A stretch of 64,000 nucleotides of DNA from Bradyrhizobium diazoefficiens (GTDB lineage Bacteria; Pseudomonadota; Alphaproteobacteria; Rhizobiales; Xanthobacteraceae), in the NCBI RefSeq assembly GCF_016616425.1, contig NZ_CP067101.1, forward strand, positions 6,572,001-6,636,000, read 5' to 3'. Under the pieces are notes generated by a model, which had not been told where the DNA came from, did no database searches, and saw only the letters and a list, made by a program, of their open reading frames with translations. Made by a program: the position numbers and the translations under genes. The number at the start of each line of letters is the position of its first letter. Position 1 is the first letter of the stretch. Shown piece after piece: positions 15,578-24,884 of this stretch.

Positions 15578-17323
15578 ATGAACGGATACAACCGAATCAT
15601 GGTCACCGCTACCATCCACATGTCCGAGCTCGTCCGCGCGACCAGCGTGCGGCAGGTGCGGCTCGTCTGCGGCGTGATCCTGTTCTCTTATGTGGTCAGC
15701 CATTTCCTCAACCATGCGCTCGGCAATATCTCAGTCGAGGCCATGGAGGCCGGAGTCTATTACCACACCGCCTTCTGGCAGTTCCTCCCCGTCGCGATCC
15801 TGTTCTACACCGCGGCGCTCACCCATATGGCGCTTGGCATCTACGCGCTGTACCAGCGCCGGCAGTTCCGCTGGCGGACGATCGAGCCGCTCCAGCTCGT
15901 GCTGGGGCTGAGCATCCCCGTCCTGGTCATGGCGCATGTGATCGGGGTGCGGCTCGGCCACACGCTGTACGATCACCAGAAGCTCTATCCGCAGGAGCTC
16001 TATCTCTTCTTCGTCGCCGCGCCCGGCCGGCTCTGGCAGATGACGCTGCTCCTGCTGGTGGCCTGGGTGCACGGCTGCATCGGTATCTATTTCTGGCTCC
16101 GCCTCAGATCATTCTTCGCGCGCGCGGCGCCCTATCTGCTCGCCGCCGCCGTGCTGATCCCGACACTGTCGCTGCTCGGCATCTACCAGGGCGGCCGCAG
16201 CGTCGCGTTCGAAGCCGATGACGGGGAATGGCGCACGCACAACCTCGGCCGCCACCAGGTCGGCACGGTCGCAGAAGGCAACACGCTCGACCGCATCACC
16301 GGCGGCCTCACCGTCGGCTATTTCGGCTTGCTCGCCCTGGCGCTGACGGCACGCGGCGCGCGGGCGTGGCGCGAGCGGCGCGGCGGCATGATCGCGCTGT
16401 CCTACGGCAACGGCAAGACGGTGCGGGTGCCCAAGGGCTTCTCCGTGCTGGAAGCCAGCCTGCGCCACAATCTGCCGCATGCCAGCGTCTGCGGCGGCCG
16501 CGCCCGCTGCTCGACCTGCCGCATCCGCGTCATCGGCGATCATGCCGCCCTGCCTCAGCCGTCGCAGCGCGAGGCCTTCGTGCTCACTCGCGTCGGCACC
16601 AATGATCCCTCGATCAGGCTGGCCTGCCAGCTGCGACCGACGTCGGACCTCTCCTTCTTCCAACTCTTCACTCCGCAAGCGTCGGGGAGCGCGCAGGCAC
16701 CGGCGCGGATCGGCCAGGAGCGCTATCTCGTCAGTCTGTTCGTGGACATGCGCGGCTCGACGCAGCTCGCCGAGAAGCGGCTGCCGTTCGATACCGTCTT
16801 CATCGTCAACCGCTTCCTCGGCGCGGTGTCGCAGGCCGTGATCGAGAATGGCGGCCAGCCGAACCAGTTCGTCGGCGACGGCATGCTGGCGCTGTTCGGG
16901 CTATCGGCCGAGCCGCGAACCGCCTGCCGGCAGGCGCTGAAGGCCGCCGGCGCCATCGCCACGTATATCGACGAGCTGAACCAGCTCCTGAGCCACGATC
17001 TTCGCCAGCCGATCCGCTTCGGCATCGGCATCCACGGCGGCGAGGTCATCATCGGCGACATCGGCTACCGCGATCACATCGTCTTCACGGCGCTCGGCGA
17101 CGCCGTCAACGTCGCCGCCCGCCTCCAGGACATGACCAAGGCGCTGGCCTGCGAGGCGATCGTCTCGGAGGAGATCCGCCGCACCGCGGGCCTCGCCGAC
17201 GATGCGCTGCCGCAACAGGAGGTCGCGATCCGCGGCCGCGACGAGCCGATGGCGGTGCATGTGGTGGCGGACGCGCGGCAGCTGTCGGTGCTCGTCGACG
17301 GCGGCGAGCGGGTCGCAGCTTAA
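15578..17323 (+). CDS. cyaC: membrane redox-type class III adenylate cyclase (CyaC-like)
   Basis: A 581-residue three-part protein. Residues ~25-275 form a multi-helix membrane domain resembling a succinate dehydrogenase/fumarate reductase cytochrome b anchor, with intramembrane histidines H42, H46, H83, H120 and H165 that could bind haem. Residues ~285-365 are a plant-type 2Fe-2S ferredoxin domain with C305, C311, C314 and C350. Residues ~380-560 are the cyclase, with metal aspartates D390 (FVDMRGS) and D434 (VGDGML) and the ALGDAVNVAARL motif. A diheme-b adenylate cyclase CyaC with this layout has been described in Sinorhizobium meliloti as a sensor of quinone/electron-transport redox state. 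The start is either ATG 15578 or 15599. It lies upstream of the sulfite dehydrogenase genes but across a repeat. Confidence 0.88.
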   Translation: MNGYNRIMVTATIHMSELVRATSVRQVRLVCGVILFSYVVSHFLNHALGNISVEAMEAGVYYHTAFWQFLPVAILFYTAALTHMALGIYALYQRRQFRWRTIEPLQLVLGLSIPVLVMAHVIGVRLGHTLYDHQKLYPQELYLFFVAAPGRLWQMTLLLLVAWVHGCIGIYFWLRLRSFFARAAPYLLAAAVLIPTLSLLGIYQGGRSVAFEADDGEWRTHNLGRHQVGTVAEGNTLDRITGGLTVGYFGLLALALTARGARAWRERRGGMIALSYGNGKTVRVPKGFSVLEASLRHNLPHASVCGGRARCSTCRIRVIGDHAALPQPSQREAFVLTRVGTNDPSIRLACQLRPTSDLSFFQLFTPQASGSAQAPARIGQERYLVSLFVDMRGSTQLAEKRLPFDTVFIVNRFLGAVSQAVIENGGQPNQFVGDGMLALFGLSAEPRTACRQALKAAGAIATYIDELNQLLSHDLRQPIRFGIGIHGGEVIIGDIGYRDHIVFTALGDAVNVAARLQDMTKALACEAIVSEEIRRTAGLADDALPQQEVAIRGRDEPMAVHVVADARQLSVLVDGGERVAA

Positions 17324-17339
17324 GGCGCAAGCCACGCAG

Positions 17340-17480
17340 GAAGTGCGCTCCCTCTCCCGCTTGCGGGAGAGGGTTGGGGAGAGGGTGTCTCCGCGGCGGG
17401 ATAATCCCCTAGAGGAAAGAGCCCTCACCCGGCGCTTTGCGCCGACCTCTCCCGCAAGCGGCAAAGGTGGAGCGCACCGC
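17340..17480. repeat. dispersed palindromic repeat, type D (full copy)
   Basis: A long imperfect inverted repeat. The left part has gtgcgctccctctcccgctt with an internal cccgcttgcggg hairpin; the right part has cgacctctcccgcaagcgg and ends ggtggagcgcac. It fills most of the 330-bp gap between the cyclase and the sulfite dehydrogenase gene. The remainder, 17481-17653, shows no gene and ends in the sorA ribosome site. Confidence 0.8.
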
Positions 17481-17653
17481 CGCGGTTACAAACTCGACTC
17501 CATCTCGACCACGCAACACCGGCCTGCTGCGACGCAGCGGCATGGGCCTGCTGCGAAAGCACGAATTGACTTCATTCAAATCGTTGCGACAGATGAGCGC
17601 GGGTCTCGCGGTGATGACCGCCACCCAACGACAAGCTCCGGGAGGAGACCAGT

Positions 17654-18853
17654 ATGTTCGACCGACGCGACCTGCTCAAAGGGGCGAGCTTGACCGCACT
17701 TGCGGCCACACTGAATTCCAGCAAGGCGCTGGCCCTCGACACCGTCACCCTGCCCTTCGCCAATGGCGAACGGCCGCTGGTGAAATTTCCGCAGAAGCGG
17801 CCGATGATCGGCCTGACCAGCCGACCGCCGCAGCTCGAGACGCCATTTGCGATCTTCAACGGCGGCCCGATCACGCCCAACAACGCGTTCTTCGTGCGCT
17901 ATCACCTCTCGGATCTGCCTTACAGCCTGGACCCCGACAAGTTCACGCTGGAGGTCAAGGGCAAGGTCGACAAGCCGCTCAAGCTGTCGCTGAAGGACAT
18001 CAGGAAGATGAAGGCGACGGAGATCGTCGCCGTCAACCAGTGTTCCGGCAACAGCCGCGGCTTCTTCGAGCCGCGCGTGGCCGGCGGCCAGCTCGCCAAC
18101 GGCGCCATGGGCAATGCGCGCTGGCGCGGCGTGCCGCTGAAGGCCCTGCTCGACATGGCCGGCGTGCAGGCTGGCGCCAAACAAGTCACGTTTAACGGCA
18201 TGGACGGGCCGGTCAGCGACAAGACGCCTGACTTCGTCAAGGCGCTCGACATCGATCACGCCACCGACGGCGAGGTGATGCTGGCCTATGGCATGAACGG
18301 CGAGGACCTGCCGTTCCTCAACGGCTTTCCGCTGCGCCTGGTCGTGCCGGGCTATTACGGCACCTATTGGGTCAAGCACCTCAACGAGATCGCCGTCATC
18401 GACAACGTCTATGACGGCTTCTGGATGAAGTCGGCCTATCGCATTCCCGATACGCCGAACAATGCGGTCGAGCCCGGCACTGCGCCGAAGGCGACGATCC
18501 CGATCAACCGCTTCACCATCCGCTCCTTCATCACCAGCGTCGCTGATGGCGCCAAGCTCAAGGCAGGGGCTACGACACTGCGCGGCATCGCCTTCGACGG
18601 CGGCAAGGGCATCAAGGAGGTCGTGGTCTCCACCGACGGCGGCAAGACCTGGACCAACGCAAAACTCGGCAAGGATCTGGGAAAATACTCATTCCGCGAA
18701 TGGAAGCTGCCGGTGAAGCTTGCGGCAGGGAGCCACGAGCTCAAGGTGCGCGCCACCGGCAATGGCGGCGAGACGCAGCCGGACACGCCGCGCTGGAACC
18801 CGGCGGGTTATCTGCGCAACGTCGTCGAAACCGTCCGCGTGACCGTGGCCTGA
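17654..18853 (+). CDS. sorA: sulfite dehydrogenase catalytic (molybdopterin) subunit, SorA-like
   Basis: A 399-residue protein with a Tat signal (DRRDLLKG, then a hydrophobic stretch ending KALAL), so it is folded with its cofactor before export to the periplasm. The oxidoreductase molybdopterin domain holds VNQCSGNSRGFFEPR, whose cysteine is the molybdenum ligand of the sulfite oxidase family, and LVVPGYYGTYWVKHL. The C-terminal part is the Mo-cofactor dimerisation domain of this family. A gggaggag ribosome site lies just before ATG 17654. The next gene is a small cytochrome c, matching SorAB of Starkeya novella, which oxidises sulfite to sulfate and gives electrons to cytochrome c. A methionine-sulfoxide or other sulfite-oxidase-like role is less likely given that partner. 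Confidence 0.9.
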   Translation: MFDRRDLLKGASLTALAATLNSSKALALDTVTLPFANGERPLVKFPQKRPMIGLTSRPPQLETPFAIFNGGPITPNNAFFVRYHLSDLPYSLDPDKFTLEVKGKVDKPLKLSLKDIRKMKATEIVAVNQCSGNSRGFFEPRVAGGQLANGAMGNARWRGVPLKALLDMAGVQAGAKQVTFNGMDGPVSDKTPDFVKALDIDHATDGEVMLAYGMNGEDLPFLNGFPLRLVVPGYYGTYWVKHLNEIAVIDNVYDGFWMKSAYRIPDTPNNAVEPGTAPKATIPINRFTIRSFITSVADGAKLKAGATTLRGIAFDGGKGIKEVVVSTDGGKTWTNAKLGKDLGKYSFREWKLPVKLAAGSHELKVRATGNGGETQPDTPRWNPAGYLRNVVETVRVTVA

Positions 18854-18865
18854 GGGAGAATGATC

Positions 18866-19174
18866 ATGCAGCGCACCGTTCTCCTCGCCATCTCGCTCGC
18901 CGTCGCCGCAGCGGTGGGGTCGGCACTTGCAGCGCCGGTCAATTACAAGACTCCTGACGAGGTCGCCGCCTTCAAGCCGGGGCCGAATCTCGAGGTCGTG
19001 AAAGGCAATTGCAGCGCCTGCCATTCGGCCGACTACATCAGGACGCAGCCGCCGATGAAGGACAAGAGAGCCTTCTGGCAGGCCGAGGTGACCAAGATGA
19101 TCAAGGTCTATGGCGCACCGATCGAGGATGCCGATGTCGGCAAGATCGTCGATTATCTGGCCGCGACGTATTGA
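18866..19174 (+). CDS. sorB: cytochrome c subunit of sulfite dehydrogenase, SorB-like
   Basis: About 102 residues: a signal peptide (MQRTVLLAISLAVAAAV, then SALAA) followed by a mono-haem cytochrome c domain. The haem motif CSACH follows GPNLEVVKGN, and a later methionine in the PPMKDK or TKMIK region is the likely second ligand. It starts 12 bp after sorA and is surely co-transcribed. The ATG at 18866 is preferred to the one two codons upstream. It should accept electrons from the molybdenum subunit in the periplasm and pass them to the respiratory chain. Confidence 0.9.
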   Translation: MQRTVLLAISLAVAAAVGSALAAPVNYKTPDEVAAFKPGPNLEVVKGNCSACHSADYIRTQPPMKDKRAFWQAEVTKMIKVYGAPIEDADVGKIVDYLAATY

Positions 19175-19382
19175 AGGATGCCGCGCGGCGTGCCGGCCAT
19201 TTGACCGCGAAACGGGCAAAACCGATCAAAACGCCGCGAAGTTGAGCGGAATTCGGCGGAATGCCGATGTGGTTTGAGCTACCAAGCCGGCCACATTCCG
19301 CGTATCCTGTTAGGACCGAACCGGCCGGTTGGCGGGGACTGGCGGTTCGAGATCTCGGAGGAAGACCCGCGGAGAAGTCGTG

Positions 19383-19583
19383 ATGGCTAAAGGTACGGTC
19401 AAGTGGTTCAACCCGACGAAGGGTTATGGATTTATCCAGCCTGCGTCGGGCGGCAAGGATGTGTTCGTGCATATCTCGGCAGTGCAGAAAGCCGGTCTGT
19501 CATCCCTCAACGAGGGACAGACGGTTGAATACGAAGAGATCGCAAACCGGGGCAAGACCTCCGCAGAAAACCTCAAAGTATAA
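19383..19583 (+). CDS. cspA: cold-shock-domain protein, CspA family
   Basis: A 66-residue single cold-shock domain with both RNA-binding motifs, KGYGFIQ (RNP1 type) and DVFVHI (RNP2 type). It is a normal length for bacterial Csp proteins, which act as RNA chaperones and transcription antiterminators. ATG 19383 follows a ggagaagtc ribosome site. The 208-bp upstream gap is long enough to hold the untranslated leader these genes usually have, though no specific fold was identified. It stands as its own transcription unit between sorB and the convergent Lrp regulator. Confidence 0.95.
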   Translation: MAKGTVKWFNPTKGYGFIQPASGGKDVFVHISAVQKAGLSSLNEGQTVEYEEIANRGKTSAENLKV

Positions 19584-19752
19584 GCCCGCCAGCCTTTGCT
19601 GCCTCCCGGATCAATCGGGAACCGGGCCAAGAAAATTTAGAAGACGGCCAGTGCATTCGACGACAGGCGTTGCGATTGCACAGGGATAGCTATTTTTCCC
19701 GGAAAGACCGGTTGTTCGACGCCACAGCAATGACAATCGCGACGACATTTCG

Positions 19753-20214
19753 TCAGCCCACCGGCAACGGTGCGTCGCGCTTGATCTCTTCCATCACCGC
19801 ATAGGTCCGCGTCTCGCGCACGCCCGGCATCGACAGCAGGGTCTCGCCGAGAAAACGTCGATAGGCGGCCATGTCGGCCAGCCGCGCCTTCACAAGATAA
19901 TCGAAGCCGCCGGCAACCATGTGACACTCCAGCACCTCTGGCGCGAGCTTCACCGCGCGCGCAAACCGTTCGAAATTGTCGGGCGTGGTCTTGTCGAGCA
20001 ACACCTCGACGAACACCAGAAGACCGAGGCCAAGTCGGTGCGGGTTGAGCCGCGCGCCATAGCCTTCGACGAAGCCCTCGCGTTGCAGGCGCTTTAGCCG
20101 CTCGCCGATCGAGGTCGGTGACAGCCCGATGCGCTCGGCAAGCTCGACATTGGCGATGCGGCCATCCTCCTGCAAAATCGAGAGGATTTTCCGGTCGATC
20201 CGATCGAGATCCAT
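19753..20214 (-). CDS. putR: Lrp/AsnC-family regulator, probable putA activator
   Basis: A 153-residue Lrp-type protein. The N-terminal helix-turn-helix is MDLDRIDRKILSILQEDG followed by NVELAERIGLSPTSIGERL, and the C-terminal RAM/AsnC ligand domain includes VLECHMVAGGFDYLVKA. I chose ATG 20214 since the family begins with MDLD(R/E)ID and the longer alternative reads into the promoter. It is divergent from putA with 114 bp between starts. In other alphaproteobacteria (Agrobacterium, Rhodobacter) a divergent Lrp-type PutR activates putA with proline as inducer; the same role is inferred here. Confidence 0.92.
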   Translation of the reverse strand: MDLDRIDRKILSILQEDGRIANVELAERIGLSPTSIGERLKRLQREGFVEGYGARLNPHRLGLGLLVFVEVLLDKTTPDNFERFARAVKLAPEVLECHMVAGGFDYLVKARLADMAAYRRFLGETLLSMPGVRETRTYAVMEEIKRDAPLPVG

Positions 20215-20328
20215 GATTTGTACAACCAAACGGCCTCTGACCTTCATTTTCTAAGGCAAATCGGCTATATTGTCCATCGAACTACGGCCACGCGGGCCTT
20301 ATCCTGGATTTCAGCCACAGGACACGCC
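20215..20328. promoter_or_regulatory. putR-putA divergent promoter region
   Basis: A 114-bp region between two divergent starts, with AT-rich patches (cattttctaaggcaaatc and ggctatattgtcc). Lrp-family regulators bind degenerate AT-rich sites in such regions. No exact operator or -10/-35 pair was fixed. Confidence 0.5.
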
Positions 20329-23328
20329 ATGCCGCACATCCCGCCGCCCTTCGCCGCTCCCTATGCGCCCGACGACGCCGAGATCGCCGCACGCCTGTTG
20401 CCGGCGTCGCATCTCAGTCCGCCGCAGGAGGCGCGGGTCGACCGCACCGCGACGCGGCTGATCGAGGCGATCCGCAAGCGCGACGACCGGCTTGGTGGGG
20501 TCGAGGACATGCTGCGGGAGTTCGCGCTCTCGACCAGGGAAGGGCTCGCGCTGATGGTGCTCGCCGAGGCGCTGCTGCGCGTGCCCGATGCGCGCACCGC
20601 CGACCAGTTCATCGAGGACAAGCTCGGCGAAGGCGACTTCATCCACCACGAGATCAAGTCCACCGCCTTTCTGGTCAACGCCTCGGCCTGGGCGCTCGGC
20701 CTGTCGGCGCGGGTGATCCAGCCCGGCGAGACGCCCGACGGCACCATCGGACGTCTGGTGAAGCGGCTCGGCGCGCCGGCGGTGCGCACCGCGACGCGCC
20801 AGGCGATGCGGCTGATGGGCAATCATTTCGTGCTGGGCGAGACCATCGAGCAGGCGCTGGAACGGGGACGGCCGCGCTCCGGCCAAAAGACGCGCTATTC
20901 CTTCGACATGCTCGGGGAAGGTGCGCGCACGGCTGCGGATGCAAAGCGCTATTTCGATGCCTATGCCAGTGCGATTCTGACGATCGGCAAGGCGGCCGGC
21001 CGCCATCCCCTGCCCGACCGGCCCGGCATCTCGGTCAAGCTTTCGGCGCTGCATCCGCGCTTCGAGGCGGTCAGCCGCGCACGCGTCATGGCTGAACTGG
21101 TGCCGCTGCTGTTGGACCTCGCGCAGCGCGCCAAGGCCCACGACCTCAACTTCACCGTCGATGCCGAGGAAGCCGACCGGCTGGAGCTGTCGCTCGACGT
21201 GATCGCGGCGACACTCGCCGATCCCTCGCTCAAGGGTTGGGACGGATTTGGCCTCGCGATCCAGGCCTATCAGAAACGCGCAAGCGCCGTCATCGACTAT
21301 GTCGACGCACTCGCGCGCGCGCATGAGCGCAAGCTGATGGTGCGGCTGGTCAAGGGCGCCTATTGGGACACCGAGATCAAGCGCGCTCAGGAGCGCGGGC
21401 TCGACGGCTATCCCGTGTTCACGCGCAAGGCGATGACGGATCTCAACTTCGTCGCCTGCGCTTCCAAGCTGCTGGCCTTGCGGCCGCGGATCTTTCCGCA
21501 ATTCGCCACCCACAACGCGCTGACGGTCGCGACCGTGCTGGAACTGGCCGGCACGGGCGGCGGCTTCGAATTCCAGCGCCTGCATGGCATGGGCGAAGCG
21601 CTCTACGAGCAGTTCGCCAGGGATCACCCCGAGATCGCCTACCGCACCTATGCGCCGGTTGGCAGCCATCGCGACCTGCTCGCCTATCTGGTACGGCGTC
21701 TGCTGGAGAACGGCGCCAATTCCTCCTTCGTGGCGCAGGCCGCCGATTATCGCGTGCCCGTCCAGGCGTTGTTGCAGCGTCCGGCCGATGCCATCGTGCG
21801 GCCGCAAGCGGCGGCCCATCCGAAGGTTCCGTTGCCGGGCGATCTGTTCGCGCCGGAACGGCGCAATTCGCGCGGCGTCGAATTCGGCGAACGCGCCGCG
21901 CTCGAGCGGTTGCTGGCCGACGTCAAGGCCGAAACGACCGACCTCAAGCCGATCGCCGATGCAACGCCGGATCAGGCCAATGCGGCCGTCGCCGCGGCAC
22001 GCGCCGGCTTTGCCGCCTGGAGCCGGACGCCGGCAGCTGTGCGCGCGGCGGCCCTGGAGCAGGCCGCGCATCTGCTGGAGAGCCGAAGCGCGCATTTCAT
22101 CGCGCTATTGCAACGTGAGGGCGGCAAGACACTCGACGACGCGCTGTCGGAACTGCGCGAGGCGGCGGACTTCTGCCGCTATTATGCCGCGCAGGGTCGC
22201 AAGCTGTTCGGCATCGATGCGGCCATGCCGGGCCCGACCGGCGAGAGCAACGCGCTCGCCATGCGCGGCCGCGGCGTCTTCGTTGCGATCTCGCCGTGGA
22301 ATTTTCCGCTGGCGATCTTCATCGGGCAGGTCACGGCGGCCTTGATGGCCGGCAATTGCGTGGTCGCAAAACCTGCCGAGCAGACGCCGCGCATCGCGCG
22401 CGAGGCTGTCGCCCTGCTGCACGAGGCCGGCATTCCCGAAAGTGCGCTGCAGCTCGTCGCTGGCGACGGCAAGATTGGTGCGGTGCTGACGGCGCATGCG
22501 GATATCTCGGGCGTCGTCTTCACCGGCTCGACCGAAGTTGCGCGCCTGATCAACCGGACGCTCGCCGCCAAGGACGGGCCGATCGTGCCGCTGATCGCGG
22601 AGACCGGCGGCATCAATGCCATGATCGCGGACGCCACCGCGCTGCCCGAGCAGGTCGCCGACGATGTCGTGACCTCCGCCTTCCGCTCCGCAGGCCAGCG
22701 CTGTTCGGCGCTGCGGCTGCTGTTCGTGCAGGAGGACGTCGCCGACCGCATGATCGAGATGATTGCAGGCGCGGCGCGCGAACTCAAGATCGGCGATCCC
22801 GCTGACGTCGCAACCCATGTCGGCCCGGTGATCGACCTGGAGGCCAAGCAGCGCCTCGATGCCCATATCGCACGGATGTCGCGCGAGGCGCGGCTGCACT
22901 TTGCCGGCACGGCGCCGCAAGGCTGCTTCGTCGCGCCGCACATCTTCGAGCTCAGGGAGGCCGGCCAGCTCACAGAGGAGGTGTTCGGCCCGATCCTGCA
23001 TGTCGTGCGCTATCGTGCGGAGAACCTCGAGCGCGTCCTGCAGGCCATCGCGCGCACCGGCTACGGGCTCACCCTCGGCATTCATTCGCGGATCGACGAT
23101 ACGATCGAAGCCATTATCGATCGCGCCCAGATCGGCAACATCTACGTCAACCGCAACATGATCGGCGCCGTGGTCGGCGTGCAGCCGTTCGGCGGCAACG
23201 GTCTGTCCGGAACCGGCCCCAAGGCCGGCGGTCCGCACTACCTCGCGCGCTTCGCCACCGAGCAGACCGTGACCATCAACACGGCGGCCGCCGGCGGCAA
23301 CGCTGCGTTACTGGCGGGGGAGGAATGA
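20329..23328 (+). CDS. putA: bifunctional proline dehydrogenase / P5C dehydrogenase
   Basis: A 999-residue protein that turns proline into glutamate. The FAD-dependent proline dehydrogenase barrel spans about residues 110-440 (GMGEALYEQF and YAPVGSHRDLLAYLVRRLLE are family signatures). The NAD-dependent aldehyde dehydrogenase domain spans about 530-985, with the catalytic cysteine C792 in SAGQRCSALRLLFV and the upstream glutamate in LIAETGGIN. About 1000 residues without a ribbon-helix-helix domain marks the non-DNA-binding type, so regulation falls to the divergent Lrp protein. ATG 20329 gives the normal family N-terminus. The two active sites exchange P5C through an internal tunnel in this family. 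Confidence 0.97.
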   Translation: MPHIPPPFAAPYAPDDAEIAARLLPASHLSPPQEARVDRTATRLIEAIRKRDDRLGGVEDMLREFALSTREGLALMVLAEALLRVPDARTADQFIEDKLGEGDFIHHEIKSTAFLVNASAWALGLSARVIQPGETPDGTIGRLVKRLGAPAVRTATRQAMRLMGNHFVLGETIEQALERGRPRSGQKTRYSFDMLGEGARTAADAKRYFDAYASAILTIGKAAGRHPLPDRPGISVKLSALHPRFEAVSRARVMAELVPLLLDLAQRAKAHDLNFTVDAEEADRLELSLDVIAATLADPSLKGWDGFGLAIQAYQKRASAVIDYVDALARAHERKLMVRLVKGAYWDTEIKRAQERGLDGYPVFTRKAMTDLNFVACASKLLALRPRIFPQFATHNALTVATVLELAGTGGGFEFQRLHGMGEALYEQFARDHPEIAYRTYAPVGSHRDLLAYLVRRLLENGANSSFVAQAADYRVPVQALLQRPADAIVRPQAAAHPKVPLPGDLFAPERRNSRGVEFGERAALERLLADVKAETTDLKPIADATPDQANAAVAAARAGFAAWSRTPAAVRAAALEQAAHLLESRSAHFIALLQREGGKTLDDALSELREAADFCRYYAAQGRKLFGIDAAMPGPTGESNALAMRGRGVFVAISPWNFPLAIFIGQVTAALMAGNCVVAKPAEQTPRIAREAVALLHEAGIPESALQLVAGDGKIGAVLTAHADISGVVFTGSTEVARLINRTLAAKDGPIVPLIAETGGINAMIADATALPEQVADDVVTSAFRSAGQRCSALRLLFVQEDVADRMIEMIAGAARELKIGDPADVATHVGPVIDLEAKQRLDAHIARMSREARLHFAGTAPQGCFVAPHIFELREAGQLTEEVFGPILHVVRYRAENLERVLQAIARTGYGLTLGIHSRIDDTIEAIIDRAQIGNIYVNRNMIGAVVGVQPFGGNGLSGTGPKAGGPHYLARFATEQTVTINTAAAGGNAALLAGEE

Positions 23329-23366
23329 GCGGCCGCAGCCTCTCCGCACCCCTCAATCCATCACCG

Positions 23367-23515
23367 TCACCCTGAGGCGCTCTTCCTGCGCTGCAAGCGC
23401 AGAAAGAGCCTCGAAGGGCGACGGCCCCGCTGCATCCGGGCCGTTCATCCTTCGAGGCTCCCCATGGGGCGCGCCGCGCCCATGCCTCGCGCCTCAGGAT
23501 GACGGGCCTGGCAAT
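23367..23515. repeat. dispersed palindromic repeat, type C
   Basis: An element of about 150 bp with inverted arms: accctgaggcgctcttcctg and gcctcgaagggcgacgg on one side, catccttcgaggct and gcctcaggatgacggg on the other. A related copy is at 49318-49440. It fills most of the 314-bp gap between putA and the next CoA-transferase gene; the rest of the gap shows nothing gene-like. Confidence 0.75.
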
Positions 23516-23642
23516 TACATCGCAACGAGCCCTGCGCCAGGCGCCGTTGCATCCCTGCAAAACATCGGTCTAATGGCCCTCACCACTTGCCCGCCCAATT
23601 CCAGCGCGCGGGAAACGACTGAAGCGAGGGAGCGACGCCGCG

Positions 23643-24848
23643 ATGGAAAGAGGCATTTTTGCTGGCCTGAAGGTTCTGGACTGCGCGAGCTTCATCGCAG
23701 CGCCCGCGGCCGCGACCGTGCTGTCGGATTTCGGCGCCGACGTCATCAAGATCGAGCCGCCCGGCGCCGGGGATCCCTATCGCAATCTGCCGAACCTGCC
23801 GGGCTATCCGACCGGCGAGCACAATTTCGCCTGGCTGCTGGAAGCGCGCAACAAGAAGAGCATCGCACTCGACCTCGCCAAGCCCGAAGCGCAGGCCGTG
23901 CTCTACAAGCTGGTCGAAGAGGCCGACGTCTTCATCACCAACATGCCGCCGCCGGTGCGCGCCAAGCTCGGCATCACCCATGATCATCTCGCCCATCTCA
24001 ACGACCGGCTGATCTACGCCTCCTTCACCGGCTATGGCGAGAAGGGCGAGGAGGCCAACAAGCCGGGCTTCGACAGCAACGCCTATTGGGCGCGGTCCGG
24101 CCTGATGGACCTGGTCCGCGCCGACACCGACACCACGCCGGCCCGCTCGGTCGCCGGTATGGGCGATCACCCCTGTGCCATGGCTTTCTACGGCGCCATC
24201 GTCACCGCGCTCTATCAGCGCGAGAAGACCGGCAAGGGCTCGCATGTCGCCTCCAATCTGATGGCGAACGGGGTGTGGGCGGCGAGCGTGCTGGCGCAGG
24301 CAAAACTCTGCGGCGCCAAGTTCGGCGAGCGGCGCCCGCGCGAGCGCGCGCTCAACGCGGTCGCCAACCACTACCAGTGCAAGGACGGCCGCTGGTTGAT
24401 CCTGTCCCTGCTCAACGAGGAGAAGCAGTTTCCGACGCTGGCCAAATGCCTGGGACGCGAGGACCTGATCAATGATCCGCGCTTCGTCACCAAGGCCGAC
24501 CGCCACGCTCGCTCGGTCGAGCTGATCAAGATCCTGGACGACACCTTTGCGACCAAGGATCTCGCCGAATGGCGCAAGATTCTCGACGGCAGCGGCCTCG
24601 TGTTCGGCGTCGTCGCGATTCTCGACGACATCCCGAACGACAAGCAGATGCTCGATAACGAGGTGCTGGTGCCGTTCGAGAACGACACCATGCTCACCAT
24701 CAACAGCCCGATCTGGATCGACGGTGCCAGGAAGGTGCAGCCGCGCAAGCCGCCCACCGTGGGCGAGCACAGTGACGAGATTTTGCGCGGGGCGGGATAT
24801 GACGAGGCGGCGATCAAGCAGCTAAGGTCGTCGGGGGCGGTCGGATAA
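23643..24848 (+). CDS. class III (CaiB/BaiF family) CoA-transferase
   Basis: A 401-residue class III CoA-transferase starting MERGIFAGLKVLDCASFIAA, with LSDFGADVIKIEPPGAGDPY near the N-terminus and the typical NLMANGVWAASVLAQ middle region. It is unrelated in operon terms to the transferase at 2561. The adjacent gene 36 bp downstream is a GST, so a joint role in handling an electrophilic CoA-linked or xenobiotic compound is possible but only a guess. The CoA donor and acceptor are unknown. Confidence 0.92.
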   Translation: MERGIFAGLKVLDCASFIAAPAAATVLSDFGADVIKIEPPGAGDPYRNLPNLPGYPTGEHNFAWLLEARNKKSIALDLAKPEAQAVLYKLVEEADVFITNMPPPVRAKLGITHDHLAHLNDRLIYASFTGYGEKGEEANKPGFDSNAYWARSGLMDLVRADTDTTPARSVAGMGDHPCAMAFYGAIVTALYQREKTGKGSHVASNLMANGVWAASVLAQAKLCGAKFGERRPRERALNAVANHYQCKDGRWLILSLLNEEKQFPTLAKCLGREDLINDPRFVTKADRHARSVELIKILDDTFATKDLAEWRKILDGSGLVFGVVAILDDIPNDKQMLDNEVLVPFENDTMLTINSPIWIDGARKVQPRKPPTVGEHSDEILRGAGYDEAAIKQLRSSGAVG

Positions 24849-24884
24849 GGGAACGCTCCTCAATACCGGTCATTGCGAGGTCCC

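Noticed and set aside
19584..19640. Terminator after the cold-shock gene
   Set aside because: Only a five-base stem could be drawn and no T-tract follows.
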